From NCBI GenBank assembly GCA_035610365.1, contig CM069436.1, positions 91,141,912 to 91,205,911 on the forward strand: DNA of 64,000 bases, written 5' to 3'. Every line of letters begins with the position of its first letter. Position 1 is the stretch's first letter. Shown here in pieces: positions 11,375-20,805 of the stretch. The notes beneath the pieces are model-generated. The model did not search any database and had not been told where the DNA came from. It saw only the letters and a list, made by a program, of their open reading frames with translations. This DNA is from Aquatica leii. Its lineage: Eukaryota; Arthropoda; Insecta; Coleoptera; Lampyridae. The translations under genes were made by a program, and so were the position numbers.

Positions 11375-11694
11375 GTCACTTCTACGGAGTTTAGAATCTG
11401 GCTTGGTTCACAAGTTGATTACCTAACTCAGTAGTGGTTCTTTGTTAGATTTTCGTTTGCTTTTTCAGGTCCTTTTCTTTCTTACCTTTTCATAGTTTAG
11501 GTTATGGCTTGTTTTACAAGTAGATAACCTAACTTTTGAGAAGTTCTTAGTTAGATTTCGATTGCTTGTTTGAGTTTTGCGATTGATCTCACGCCCTGAT
11601 GAAGCCCCTTACGAAAGTGGGCGAAACGTTGGCAGCTTCGGTTGCAACTATGACACGGTCCAAACCCGGAAGACATTCTTATGTTAGTATAGAT
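11228..11694 (+). repeat. PLE 3' pseudo-LTR
   Basis: Direct copy of about 8450-8930 covering the last codons of the PLE protein and the 3' non-coding end. It carries the hammerhead-like motif (CTGATGA 11596-11602, GAAAC 11623-11627, hairpin to 11648). It ends in TATAG at the target duplication. Confidence 0.85.
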
Positions 11695-12144
11695 CTTGTC
11701 TTTCTTAGGAGGGGCAATAAAAACCACTCTAAACTATTTTTATGGCTACGTTTTGTGCCTCTAGTGTGCACTTCTTCAGGCCACTGAAAATTTATTTACG
11801 GTAAGTGAACAACATTACACAAGTATATAACAACTAACTGAATTTGTTAACAGGTACAACATAAAGACAAAAAACTTACAAGAAAAGGTTATGAGTGGAA
11901 ACAGTCCACTGGTCCAACAAGCATATCGTCTGATGTTATTACTTATTCTAGAGTGGTTTTTATTGCCCCTCCTAAAGAAGACAAGATCTAGCTCTAATTA
12001 CAACCTAACAAACAGGAGGATAAACTACTTATTAATGTTATAATCGTATTGTTTAAAGTCTTAATTTGTACAAAACTGTTATTATAAGTGGTCAATTTTA
12101 TTGAACTTGGTGCTAACGAAAAAAGTCCTATTTTTTGCAATCGT

Positions 12145-12660
12145 TAGTTAAACAATGTGTCACAGATGATAACGTTTTGCCCACTTTTGTATGGGGTTTC
12201 ATCAAAGCGTGAGAAAAAAATCGAAAAACGCAAACAAGCAACTAAAATCTAACTAAGAACCTTTTAAGAGTTAGGTAATCAACTTGTGAACAAAGCCGAA
12301 TCTGAACTCTATAGAAGTGACTTAACTGGAAGTAGTTTTCGTATATAAAGGAGAAATATTGTTGCAGATGTTTGAGCGCAACTCTGATTGCGGTACGTTC
12401 GAAAAGAAGGGCGTTTTTGATAAATGAGTAATGACCGCGAACCAAAGAAAGAATAACTCGATTAAAGTTATTAGGGTGTTGATGATTTTTATGCTCTCTC
12501 GGATTTTCCTATTCCTATTGAAGAAGAAGATTTTGCAATCACCAAAATGTTATCAAAATCTATATTATGACCTATAGTAAAATAATCTTTAACAACCGTC
12601 AACTTAAAAATATGCCTTTTTAACAACGACCCGTTTTACCAATGTATCATTAAACCCATG
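12145..12660 (-). pseudogene. Second, decayed PLE copy (3' end)
   Basis: On the minus strand this region reads as the 3' end of a PLE close to the one at 7929-11694. From 12660 to about 12475 are pieces of the GIY-YIG tail, equivalent to about 11010-11215 of the good copy. From 12475 to 12145 is the terminal segment, including a decayed hammerhead-like motif (12174-12205). The copy has many substitutions and small indels and no open frame. Confidence 0.75.
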
Positions 12661-13354
12661 AACAAGGAATACACTTTTTGAGAAAAATATTCCTTATCTT
12701 GAAGAGAAAGCAGGATAAGTCAAAAATAACAATTTTTCTCTAAATTCTTTTGACTTGTTTATATAAGGAGTGCTGCATCTTATTTAAATTATCTTTGAAT
12801 GTACCCTTGATAACTCTCAAACCAAAAGTCTTAATTACTTTTTTTTAGTATGGAGCTGAGTTTTCATATTCTCTCGGTTCTATCAGAAGATGGGTTTGAT
12901 AAAAAAAACGAAAATGGTTGTATCCGCTATTTTTAACAGTATTTCTTATATAATTTTGTACGTATGTAAATTATTTTAATTATTTTTACAGTTTCTTATA
13001 GAGATAATTCTTTTAACAATTTATTTAAATAAAAACATTTTCTAACATTAACATAATATATTGTATTTATAATTTAAAATGCATTCACAAATTTAATATT
13101 GGATTGAATCTTGTCTGCGACGATTTTTGTAGGAAAAGATTTCATGTTTTGAAGAGAAAGCATGATACGTTAAAATAATAATTGTTACTAATTTACTGAA
13201 GAGAAAGCAATGTCGAGGCGCACAAATGTAAGGGTTAGTTAATATGACAACATAAGCTCAATTTGCCATATTTCGGTTATATTTAATTTCAAAAAAATTA
13301 TAGCATGCTAGGAAGTCAATGCAAACGTGTACATATCACTTCAAAGTGGCTTTT
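12661..13354. repeat. Non-coding with dispersed short repeats
   Basis: No gene is visible. About 12862-12990 is the inverted relative of about 4280-4430. The block TTGAAGAGAAAGCA followed by a GATA-rich run occurs at about 12698 and again at about 13154, with a shorter version near 13198. This is probably debris of one older element. Confidence 0.5.
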
Positions 13355-13566
13355 TTTACCCTACATTCACAAGATTACAGATCAAATAAGAAAACTTTTT
13401 CTCAGATTCTTCCATCTCCTGAGGACCAATTTCCTACACTTTCATTTCAAGGTGTATACCAAATTTCTTGTTTATACGGTTTAGTCTACATTTGCGAAAC
13501 CGGTCATTTCGTCATTACACGCAATTTAGAACATGATTGCTGTATAAAGAAAAAATATCTCTAAGT
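13355..13566 (+). pseudogene. PLE GIY-YIG fragment
   Basis: This matches the PLE at about 10828-11060 with scattered changes and internal deletion. The 81-codon ORF 13319-13564 reads SFQGVYQISCLYGLVYICET, equivalent to the GIY-YIG core of the intact copy. It lacks RT, the rest of the nuclease and the terminal segment. It is in plus orientation, so it is a separate event from 12145-12660. Confidence 0.75.
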
Positions 13567-14337
13567 CTGAGGTTGTTTAAATTTGTTAATTCATTAGACC
13601 TCGTCTCTAAACTGTACAAATGTTTAATCTATTTGATTAAGACATTCTAGAAGTAAATTCTGGTGGCCTCGCTGTTGTTCTTTTAGTCATATTAAAGTTT
13701 CTTGTTTTAAAGTAAACCTACTAAAAAATTAAAACTTTATTTTATAGAATTTTAAGCGGTTGCGTTTTATTTGGTTACCATTATAAACGACTTTCGGCTT
13801 AGACCGCGTCGTAGTTGAACACCCTGACTTGGTCCTAGTCGCTTCTTGAAAGACAAAATAAGAAGTGGAATTTGGCATATTATCGTTAGCAAACTCAAAC
13901 AAAGAACAAGAAATTTTGTAAATCCCGGCATGTCTTAAAGCCTTTGTTTGTTTTTGGCAGATCTAAACCAATTGTCGTCGAACCCATACAGTATGGTAAA
14001 TAAGCGGTACTAGTAAGAGGTAATGTCTTTTTTGATTTTTGGATTGACTGCTCTTGTTGTACAGTGTTTTTTTTTCTAGATTTTTATTATTTGACACACG
14101 TATAGCTGGGTAAAGTATACAAAACAGTGTCTTTTCTGTGCTTGTTTTTTTGTTAATTTCTTTAGTAGTAGAGTTTGGTTGAAAGAAAAAACGATCAGTT
14201 TGTCAACCGCATTACTACAGTGGTTTTTATGTTGTCACATTTTGTTTTTAAAACACGATAGATGACTTTCTTTTACTACAGTAAATCTTAAATTATCGTC
14301 AAGTACATTTTTAAGTAGTTTTTTGATCTGTTTGTTA
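13567..14337. other. No supported gene
   Basis: AT-rich DNA upstream of the Tc1-like pseudogene, probably including its 5' non-coding end. I could not define a terminal inverted repeat. Confidence 0.35.
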
Positions 14338-15300
14338 TGCCTCGAGCTAAATGGCACGCAAATTTCCATCAACTAAGCGAGTTTGATAGGTGGCGAATAG
14401 TGGGTCCAAGAGAAGCTGGTTTATGATTTAGAGAAGTTAGAAGTCTGAGTACTGTGATGTGTTGTTGTCAGGCTTGGTTTTAAGAACGCCGAACACGAAG
14501 AATAAGAAGTAAATGACGCCGCTCAAAAATGACAGTTTGCAAAGATTTCCGCTTTAGATTTTTGGCGTTAAGGAACTGCTTCACTTCTACAAGAGTAGTT
14601 TCAAATCTATGGTTTACAGAACATGGAGGATGCAAATTTTTTATCGTCGTGTAAGAAGGTTTGGACTGCGTTTATACTGTCCTCATCTTGTATTACCGCT
14701 CACCCCTGAACATTGACGTAATCGACTGCAATGGTGCGGAAAACAAGTTCAGTAGGACCAGGAATGCAATACAGAATTTTGTTTTGGTATACATGATAAC
14801 CCGGGCAATGGTAAGAAGGTATGATTCTTAATTTTCTGTGGAAAGACATGTGCACTACACTGTAGAAATTATGGTGTGAGGGGCTATTGCCCTCGGTAGT
14901 CATCAATGGTCTTCATCACAAGCAACATGGTCGCTCAACGTTACATTGTCCACGCAGTGGAAATGTATGTTCTTCTTTACCTGAAAACTCTTCAAAATTT
15001 ATTGTTATAACAAGACAATGCACAGCCAAATGTAGCCAAAGTTACGTTAAACCACTTTAACCGTAATCAAATTGATTTGCTACTTTAGCCACCAAAATCT
15101 CTAAATTTTTTACTAATTGATCATGTCCGAGACATTATAAGTGGGCGACTGCAAAATTTACTTTATCTACCACAAAATCTAATAGCAGTTTGCAACGCCG
15201 TACAGCTAGCATTGGATGAGAGTATGCCCAGACGTGTCAATGAGTGCATAGCGCAGTCTATTACAAATCTTTATTAGGTTCTACGTGACCGATTCTATTC
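14338..15300 (+). pseudogene. Tc1-like transposase pseudogene
   Basis: It starts MPRAKWHANFHQLSEFDRWR at ATG 14338, matching the N-terminal helix-turn-helix region of Tc1-like transposases (family start MPRR..NFQQLTEFERGRIIGLREAG). Further pieces are FSVERHVHYTVEIMV then GAIALGS, the DDE landmark QDNAQPNVAKVTL (about 15011-15050; family QDNARPHVAR), and HVRDIISGRLQNL (family IEHVWDIMGRRLQNL). The C-terminal part, including RRVNECIAQSI, is recognisable. It runs about 320 codons, a normal length, but with many stops and frameshifts. It would have acted as a cut-and-paste transposase inserting at TA. Confidence 0.85.
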
Positions 15301-15410
15301 GAGTTTTGATCGTTTACGTATCTTAACGCGATTAACATTGTCATGCGATAATTAAAAAATTTAAAAAACATTGTATTTATAAAATGAACATAATATCAGT
15401 AAATTATTAT

Positions 15411-15868
15411 TTATTTCAAATGAAATTTTAAAAAACAATTCTTATTTTTATTTAGACACAATCCCACTTTACATGTAGAACATGCCCATTTGGAGCGGTG
15501 TACTTCCATCTTTGTGGAGCAAAAAGAACACCTTCGCCTAGTGCACGTGTTATTAAATTTTTTTCTCGTCACATTTTTAATAAAATTATTAATAAAAGCA
15601 CTGACGTCATAGTAAATATTTGAAATATCGTAATTTTCATCATCAGTTAATGCTTGATTTGCATCCAAACAAATAATTTTTGTATCTAATTGATTAACTT
15701 GCTCAAAATATTCACTAAGACTCGATTTTCTAATTAGTAATTTATCTCTTAATTCAGTTGACGGGGCATCTAACTTATGTTCGTTTACAAATCTTTCAAT
15801 TCTTTTAATTTGATTGATACATTTTAAAATTTTTGTTTTTAATTCAATCACTTCACTTTTGGCGCCAT
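15411..15868 (-). pseudogene. Chimeric ORF: BEL/Pao gag-like N-terminus joined to piggyBac zinc domain
   Basis: A 146-residue open frame. Residues 1-95 (IELKTKILKCINQIKRIERF onward) resemble the coiled-coil start of BEL/Pao gag proteins. Residues about 100-146 (RRRCSFCSTKMEVHRSKWAC, STCKVGLCLN, NCFLKFHLK) match the C-terminal cysteine-rich domain of piggyBac transposases. No ATG opens this frame; an ATG at 15868-15866 (ATGGCGCCAAAAGTGAAG) lies just upstream in another frame, so one indel may separate it from the rest. Upstream on the same strand is a BEL/Pao-like primer-binding region. It is either an accidental junction of two fossils or a composite ORF; no evidence of expression. Confidence 0.6.
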
Positions 15869-16330
15869 TGTAATTTACAACACTTAAAAAATTTAATAAT
15901 TATACTTATTTAAAATAATTGGAAAATACAACTTGATCTGGTTTTCTTAGTTATCATCGATGGAAGTGCTTCAACAACTTCGATGTATGCGACCTTGAAT
16001 GGCGATATATGATAACGACGATAAGACAAATACTTCCACTGCTTTCAAAATTTTCCAAATTTGTTTTATCTTCTTTAATTTGCTTTTACTTAATTCCACC
16101 TTCTTCGTTGATTATTCTTGTAGCACGACGTTGTTTAGTATTTAGAGAATACTTTTAAACTTTAATTGCTTAATTATAATTTTAATTTAACTGCCGCTTA
16201 AAATCCGGTTTCGATAGGACCAAAAAAGCAGTTGATATTTTCTGGTCTCTTTAAAACGGAGATCATATACAAAGTTTATTAAAGAACTGTTACAAAAACA
16301 CATTGGTTTCCTCACTTTCTGAAAACACAT
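15869..16330 (-). mobile_element. BEL/Pao 5' leader and LTR fragment
   Basis: On the minus strand the sequence TTTTGGTCCTATCGAAACCG (about 16234-16215) resembles the TGGTCCTTCGAACCGGAT region at the LTR/primer-binding boundary of BEL/Pao elements. It lies about 350 bp upstream of the gag-like start, the expected order of LTR end, leader and gag. The other LTR and the pol region are absent, so this is a 5' fragment. Confidence 0.45.
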
Positions 16331-16469
16331 ATTTGTTTAATAAAAATAGAACTATAAAAAATATATATATATTTAATCGATTATAAATATTATAATAAGA
16401 ATTATAAAACAATAAAAATCATTCTTTTTTTGTATATCTTGCAATTCCTGGAGTTCCCGGCTTATTTAT

Positions 16470-17000
16470 TATTGACCTAGTTGTGGTATTTAAACCAATA
16501 ATCATCATTAATATATTAATGAGAAAGACACAATTGAGAAAACACTAACAGACAATTTATCGCAAAATACGCTTCTTACGCGTTACCGATCATTAGACAC
16601 ATTAAAAGATACGTCTACTCCAATTGATAAGGTCTTGCAACGAACGCAATCTTGAGAAGTTGGAGATCCACTACATACTTCGTCTCCTGTAGCCAACATA
16701 TTGCAAACTTAAGCCAAATTAGTTTAGACGCCGACACATCTGAATATATAAAAGACCTCCGAGAAATAAAAAAATTAGTAGAAGAAAAACTGAACAAATC
16801 CGAATCGGCGGCAAAAAATAAACCCAAAAAAAGACTGTCGGACATTAAACCCGTTCTTCCTGTAAAAGATACAAATACGCCTAGAAAATCCACAGGATCT
16901 GATTCCGCAACAACTAAAAAAACTCTATTTAAATTTAAATTCGCACTACTACAAAAATTAAATCTTCTATTGGTTTAAATACCGCAACTAGGTCAATAAC
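16470..17000. mobile_element. Inverted-repeat element of ~530 bp with a decayed ORF
   Basis: Termini at about 16470-16498 and 16972-17000 are inverted repeats of about 28 bp with a single mismatch, containing GACCTAGTTG and GGTATTTAAA. The interior is unusually coding-like for this region (see the next feature). No superfamily signature was recognised at the ends and no target duplication was established. Confidence 0.6.
16540..16978 (+). pseudogene. Unknown lysine-rich ORF inside inverted repeats
   Basis: The open part 16652-16978 encodes about 108 residues with DADTSEYIKDLREIKKLVEE, then a lysine/serine-rich tail (KNKPKKRLSDIKPVLP). A reading in another frame from about 16520 (EKDTIEKTLTDNLSQNTLLT) looks like the upstream part of the same protein separated by one or two frameshifts. 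The composition differs from random AT-rich ORFs. I do not recognise the family; it could be a gag-type or captured host fragment. Confidence 0.35.
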
Positions 17001-18179
17001 TAATATTAAAAATTTTTGCCAATAAGTAACTAATCAGTTCTATTTTTCTTTTTGATATTGGAACAAGCGAATTTGTCGACGAATTCTGAAATAAAGACTG
17101 TTATTTAATTGGCGTTTATAAAAAGCTCGTACCTGACTATCTATATCTTCTTCGGTCGGGCATTTACACGCCGATAATGATTTAAAAAACTTGCTAATCG
17201 TACCTGAAACGTTACATTTTAATTCAATTGTTGATAACATATTTTGGTTTTCAGTTTTGACAATGTTTTCAAAAGATTCAAATTTATATCTCGTGATTTG
17301 TAGCAGTACTGATAACTCCGGCACGTCTAAGCTTATCTAAAAATGCTTGCGTGTTAAACAAAAAAAATATTTTTTGAAAAGTAACTTACGTTTTGAGTAT
17401 TTTCTTCATTTGCACGTAACGTTGACATCCAGCACTTTTTTTATTTTTCTTGAAGAAATTCTGAGTTCTGAGACTGCATAAATTCACTCATTTTGTTTAT
17501 AAGGTGTTGAATTAAATGAAATCAAGCGTGCATGTGAAATTTACAATTGCGAAGGATGGTACTGATAAGTATACTTGTTTAAGAACGAGTTTGTGCCAAC
17601 TTTCCAAAAGCGATTACTTTTAATACAAACGTACAGAGTGTTTGAAATTCAGTTTTTTAAAAAAGCTTTAATTTAATTAAGTAACATTTTATTTAAATTA
17701 AAAACATTCTTCTGTATTGTATCTTTTTAATAAAATTACGTAAAATTATGTCATTTTTTAATTTATCATTTACACGTGAAATAAAGTGATCAAAATACAG
17801 CTTAAAAAATTTAATTTTTGTAACCGAAAAAAAAATTGTACCTGTGCCATCTCATACTGATATATAAGAATAAGATGGCATACTATCTCATCTCACCCAA
17901 GCCATACCAAAACCTACGTACTTAATGCAAAGTAACATTTTATTAATAAAGAACGTTCCTAGAAAACAAAATAATTTACAAACTGAACTTACAAGAACAC
18001 AGCATAAATGCACAAAAAACTTCAATTTCAGGTGTATTCAACAAGAGTATACCACACTTCCTTTCCTTTCTTGGTTTGCGATTCTTTGTCGCTACAGAAG
18101 AAATAAGCAGTGGAGAATTATACACTATATATTTGGACTAATTGTTACATACAAAAGCTATTAAAACGAAATTTGTCTG
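17001..18179. other. No supported gene
   Basis: AT-rich. A 94-codon minus-strand ORF at 17040-17324 contains a run with KCNVSGTISKFFKSLSACKC and is not assignable; it may be transposon debris. Nothing else is recognised. Confidence 0.35.
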
Positions 18180-18840
18180 TACGTAAGTAACATAAACGAG
18201 GTACTTTCTAATGCTCAGTAAAGATAGGTGTGGATTATACTCAACACTTCGTGACTCGAAGGAAACAAAAATAAACGTCAAAATCAAAATAAAACAAAAG
18301 TCAAAAGACAAAAGGGCGACAAAAAGGTATAGCTCCATAAAAGCTTCTAGACCTTACCAACCAAAGAACACATTCGGCGATGTCGACACTATTGGAATCT
18401 ACCTTTATAGTGTGCAAGCAATAAAGCTCTGTTACATTTACAATTTTACATTTGTTACATAAAAGAAATCATAAATAAATAAAATTTAAAAAAATGCAAC
18501 AAACAAATAAAATTTCACACACAAAATACTTAAATAATAATTTATAACAAAACAAAAATTAATTAAAAAGAAAAAAATTACTGAAACGTAATTTTGAATT
18601 TTATTGTGCAAAACAATCAAACACTCAAAATACATTATCAAACATGAGTCTACAAAGGGAAAAAAAAACTCACAGGATTAATAATAGCGCACAGCAATCT
18701 TAACAAACACAAAGCAACATAACCTTTTCTACTACAGATGCTTAGAGTCACAGAACACTTACACCAACAAAGAGAACATCTATTTACTATGACAACATTA
18801 AAATACTTGCAAAGGAAAAACATTATTATCAACCCAATCA
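18180..18840 (+). mobile_element. Fragment of a ~1.6-kb LTR family
   Basis: The start (GTAACATAAACGAGGTACTT, then GCTCAGTAAAGATAGG and TCGTGACTC) aligns with the 5' part of the LTR-like sequences at 26928 and, inverted, at 52735. Similarity fades after about 18460, although the following AC-rich, T-poor composition resembles those copies. The first ~20 bp of the LTR are missing. There is no coding region. Confidence 0.55.
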
Positions 18841-19291
18841 GCAAGAAAACGTTTTTTTCATGTTTTAAAAACGTTACAACGTTTTAAAATTGTCGAAATA
18901 AAAAATGTTTTACAAAAAAATTGCATTTTAAAAATATTTCATTTAAACATTGATATTGAAATAATTTAAAAATGTTTTCTAAAACATTTTTTAGTAACAT
19001 AAAAAACGTTTTTACTTTATTAGAAATTATACTTTTGCTTGCTTTCACCTATACACTTTTTCTTTTATATATTGTAACGGCTAGATTGCCAGTTAAACGT
19101 TTGTTCATATTAAATCGAGCTGCTATGTTCATAAGACTCTCAGCTCGATTATTGTTTTCATTCCCAATCAAAAGAAGAGCCTTTTTTAATAGCAATTCTA
19201 ATGCTCCTACAAATAAAATTTGCAATTATATAGTAAACCTAAATTATTTACAAAAACATACCTTGCAAATGATTGGAAACAGAATTAGATT
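18841..19291. other. No supported gene
   Basis: AT-rich with several AACGTT/AAAACATT runs that read the same inverted. A plus ORF 18972-19295 has no recognisable domain. Confidence 0.35.
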
Positions 19292-19800
19292 TTAGTTCCG
19301 AAATTGAGCTTGTAAATTGATCTCCCAAGCTATTGCATATTCTTTCTCTGAACTGAGAATAATCGCCATACTGCAAATCCATTCGAAGCAAATCAATGTT
19401 TGTATAAGTTTTTGCATGTTCATATTTAGCCCTTTTTTTAATTCTATAATTTTTTTGCTGGTAAGCAACTTCCGACCTTTCAATTTCATGTGCGCATCTT
19501 TTTTAATTTTATGCAAATGTTTATCATAATTTTTCAATATATGATTAGTACATTCAATTTTATTTATTTTGGAACCATAAAGCCCTGCTGCTTTAATTTA
19601 GCAAACACACTTAAATCTCCATCTGCAATAAATTGTCCGTGCCTAATTCCATGCATTGATTCACTAAGAATAAAACCTTCAACTGCCATGTCTAATTCCT
19701 TGCTGGCGTCGATTCATCTCAGTTTCGATAGCAAACATGTGGTGGTGGCAAAACATTTCGTACAGTCATATATAACAATTTTTTAATATGACAACCAATA
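19292..19800 (-). pseudogene. Mutator-like transposase domain fragment
   Basis: On the minus strand, pieces in two frames give a recognisable series: VEGFILSESMHGIRHGQFIA then DGDLSVF (about 19690-19605), KIECTNHILKNYDKHLHKIK across a frameshift, and KLKGRKLLTSKKIIELKKGL (about 19480-19420). The order 'GF..SE.MHG.R...FI.DGD.SV', 'IEC.NH...N', 'K.RK.L' is that of the Mutator-like transposase domain found in many uncharacterised insect proteins. The conserved GDGD is here ADGD. It is a partial copy with at least one frameshift. Confidence 0.55.
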
Positions 19801-19824
19801 ATTCTAATCATTCCAGACAGAGAA

Positions 19825-20805
19825 TTAAAGTTTGTGCCATAACTGCGTTTGCTCCAATTCGTCACGTCCATATACTACTAATATTGAAGTTTTGTTATGT
19901 TTTTCAATATCCATTTTAATGTGCAATATTCTCGCTGTAATGCTCGTCCATTTATTTGTGTATTTTGCTTTTTCCTTTTTTATTATGCATCCCACTCCTT
20001 CCCTACGTCTGCTTGTATGCTGTACTCCACTATATATCAAGATATGACCACTCTGTAGCTCTAATTCTCCTGTTCCTTTATTCTTTGTTTCTGTTATTCC
20101 CAAAATATATAGATCTGTTTTCTCAAATTCTTCCACTAATTCTTTTTCCTTATCCGATATACTTCTGACGTTCCATGTGCCTATTTTCCACGTTGTTCTT
20201 TTCTGCTCTTTCATCTCATACTTCTTTATTCTATTGTTCGTCATATTTTTATGTTTTTGGTTTATTTTTGCCGTTTTCTTGTCCATTTCCATTGCCTCAG
20301 TCGTCTTTTTGTAACTACTTATTCTGTTGCTTAGTTTTTTGGAATATTTACAGGAGCCCTTATTTTTATCTCTTCTAGTATTTTTTTGTCTTTGTTCCAT
20401 TTCCATACTACTCCATCTATTGTAATTTTGTTATATCCCAGTTTAACGTTTTTACCATGTTTTTTTCTTCTGCTGCTTTTTTCCGTAATTGGTTCTGTGT
20501 TTCTCTTTTTTTCTTTGTTAGGTCTTCATTTATGTAGATTTTTTCGGTGGGTTTTTTTCCCAGCTTTGTTTTATTAATCATAATTTTCTCTTTATCTTTG
20601 CCATTTTCCAGTTTGACTAAGCATACGTTTGTGCCTAATGTAATGGCGTCTTTTACCATAACTTCTACTTCCAAATAATCTTTCATAAAGTTTTCTACTT
20701 GCGGTATTAGTGTTCTTGTTTCATTAGTTTTTATCATGCCTTGAATAACAATATTATTCATTCTATTTTCTTTATCTATTACTTCAAGGTTTGCGTGAGA
20801 TGAGT
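19825..20805 (-). pseudogene. LINE fragment: ORF1 end and endonuclease start
   Basis: From 20805 down, an ORF1-like peptide begins NLEVIDKENRMNNIVIQG, followed by KLGKKPTEKIYINEDLTKKK and RETQNQLRKKAAEEK, the pattern of L1-type ORF1 RNA-binding proteins. After a frameshift near 20420 the reading continues at 20406 into an APE-type endonuclease: WKIGTWNVRSISDKEKELVE, LGITETKNKG (catalytic glutamate) and HILIYSGVQHTSRRREGVGC. It breaks off at about 19850 after VYGRDE, before the RT. It would have nicked target DNA for reverse transcription. It is 3' truncated and broken. Confidence 0.75.

Larger units (their letters stand above)
7929..11694 (+). mobile_element. Penelope-like retroelement, near full length
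   Basis: The structure is an inverted terminal segment (7929-8440), a direct terminal segment (about 8447-8935), RT and GIY-YIG coding (8823-11374, one frameshift) and a second direct terminal segment (about 11228-11694). This 'pseudo-LTR plus inverted tail' layout is characteristic of Penelope-like elements. It is flanked by a direct repeat AGATCTTGTCTT at 7917-7928 and 11691-11702, read as the target-site duplication; the first few bases may be shared with the element end. The two terminal copies are nearly identical; visible differences are a few bases, for example around 11470. It is probably a fairly recent insertion. Confidence 0.9.
7893..12010. mobile_element. Small inverted-repeat element split by the PLE
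   Basis: Bases 7895-7928 (TGTTGTAATTAGAGCTAGAT then CTTGTCTT) reappear inverted at about 11983-12010. The sequence just right of the PLE (11690-11735, with GGAGGGGCAATAAAAACCAC) reappears inverted at 11950-11990. Joining the outer left piece to 11690 onward gives one continuous inverted terminal repeat of about 60 bp facing an intact copy at 11950-12010. The PLE therefore inserted into the left terminal repeat of a ~350-bp element. The interior (about 11736-11949) has no coding region. The superfamily is not identified. Confidence 0.7.
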
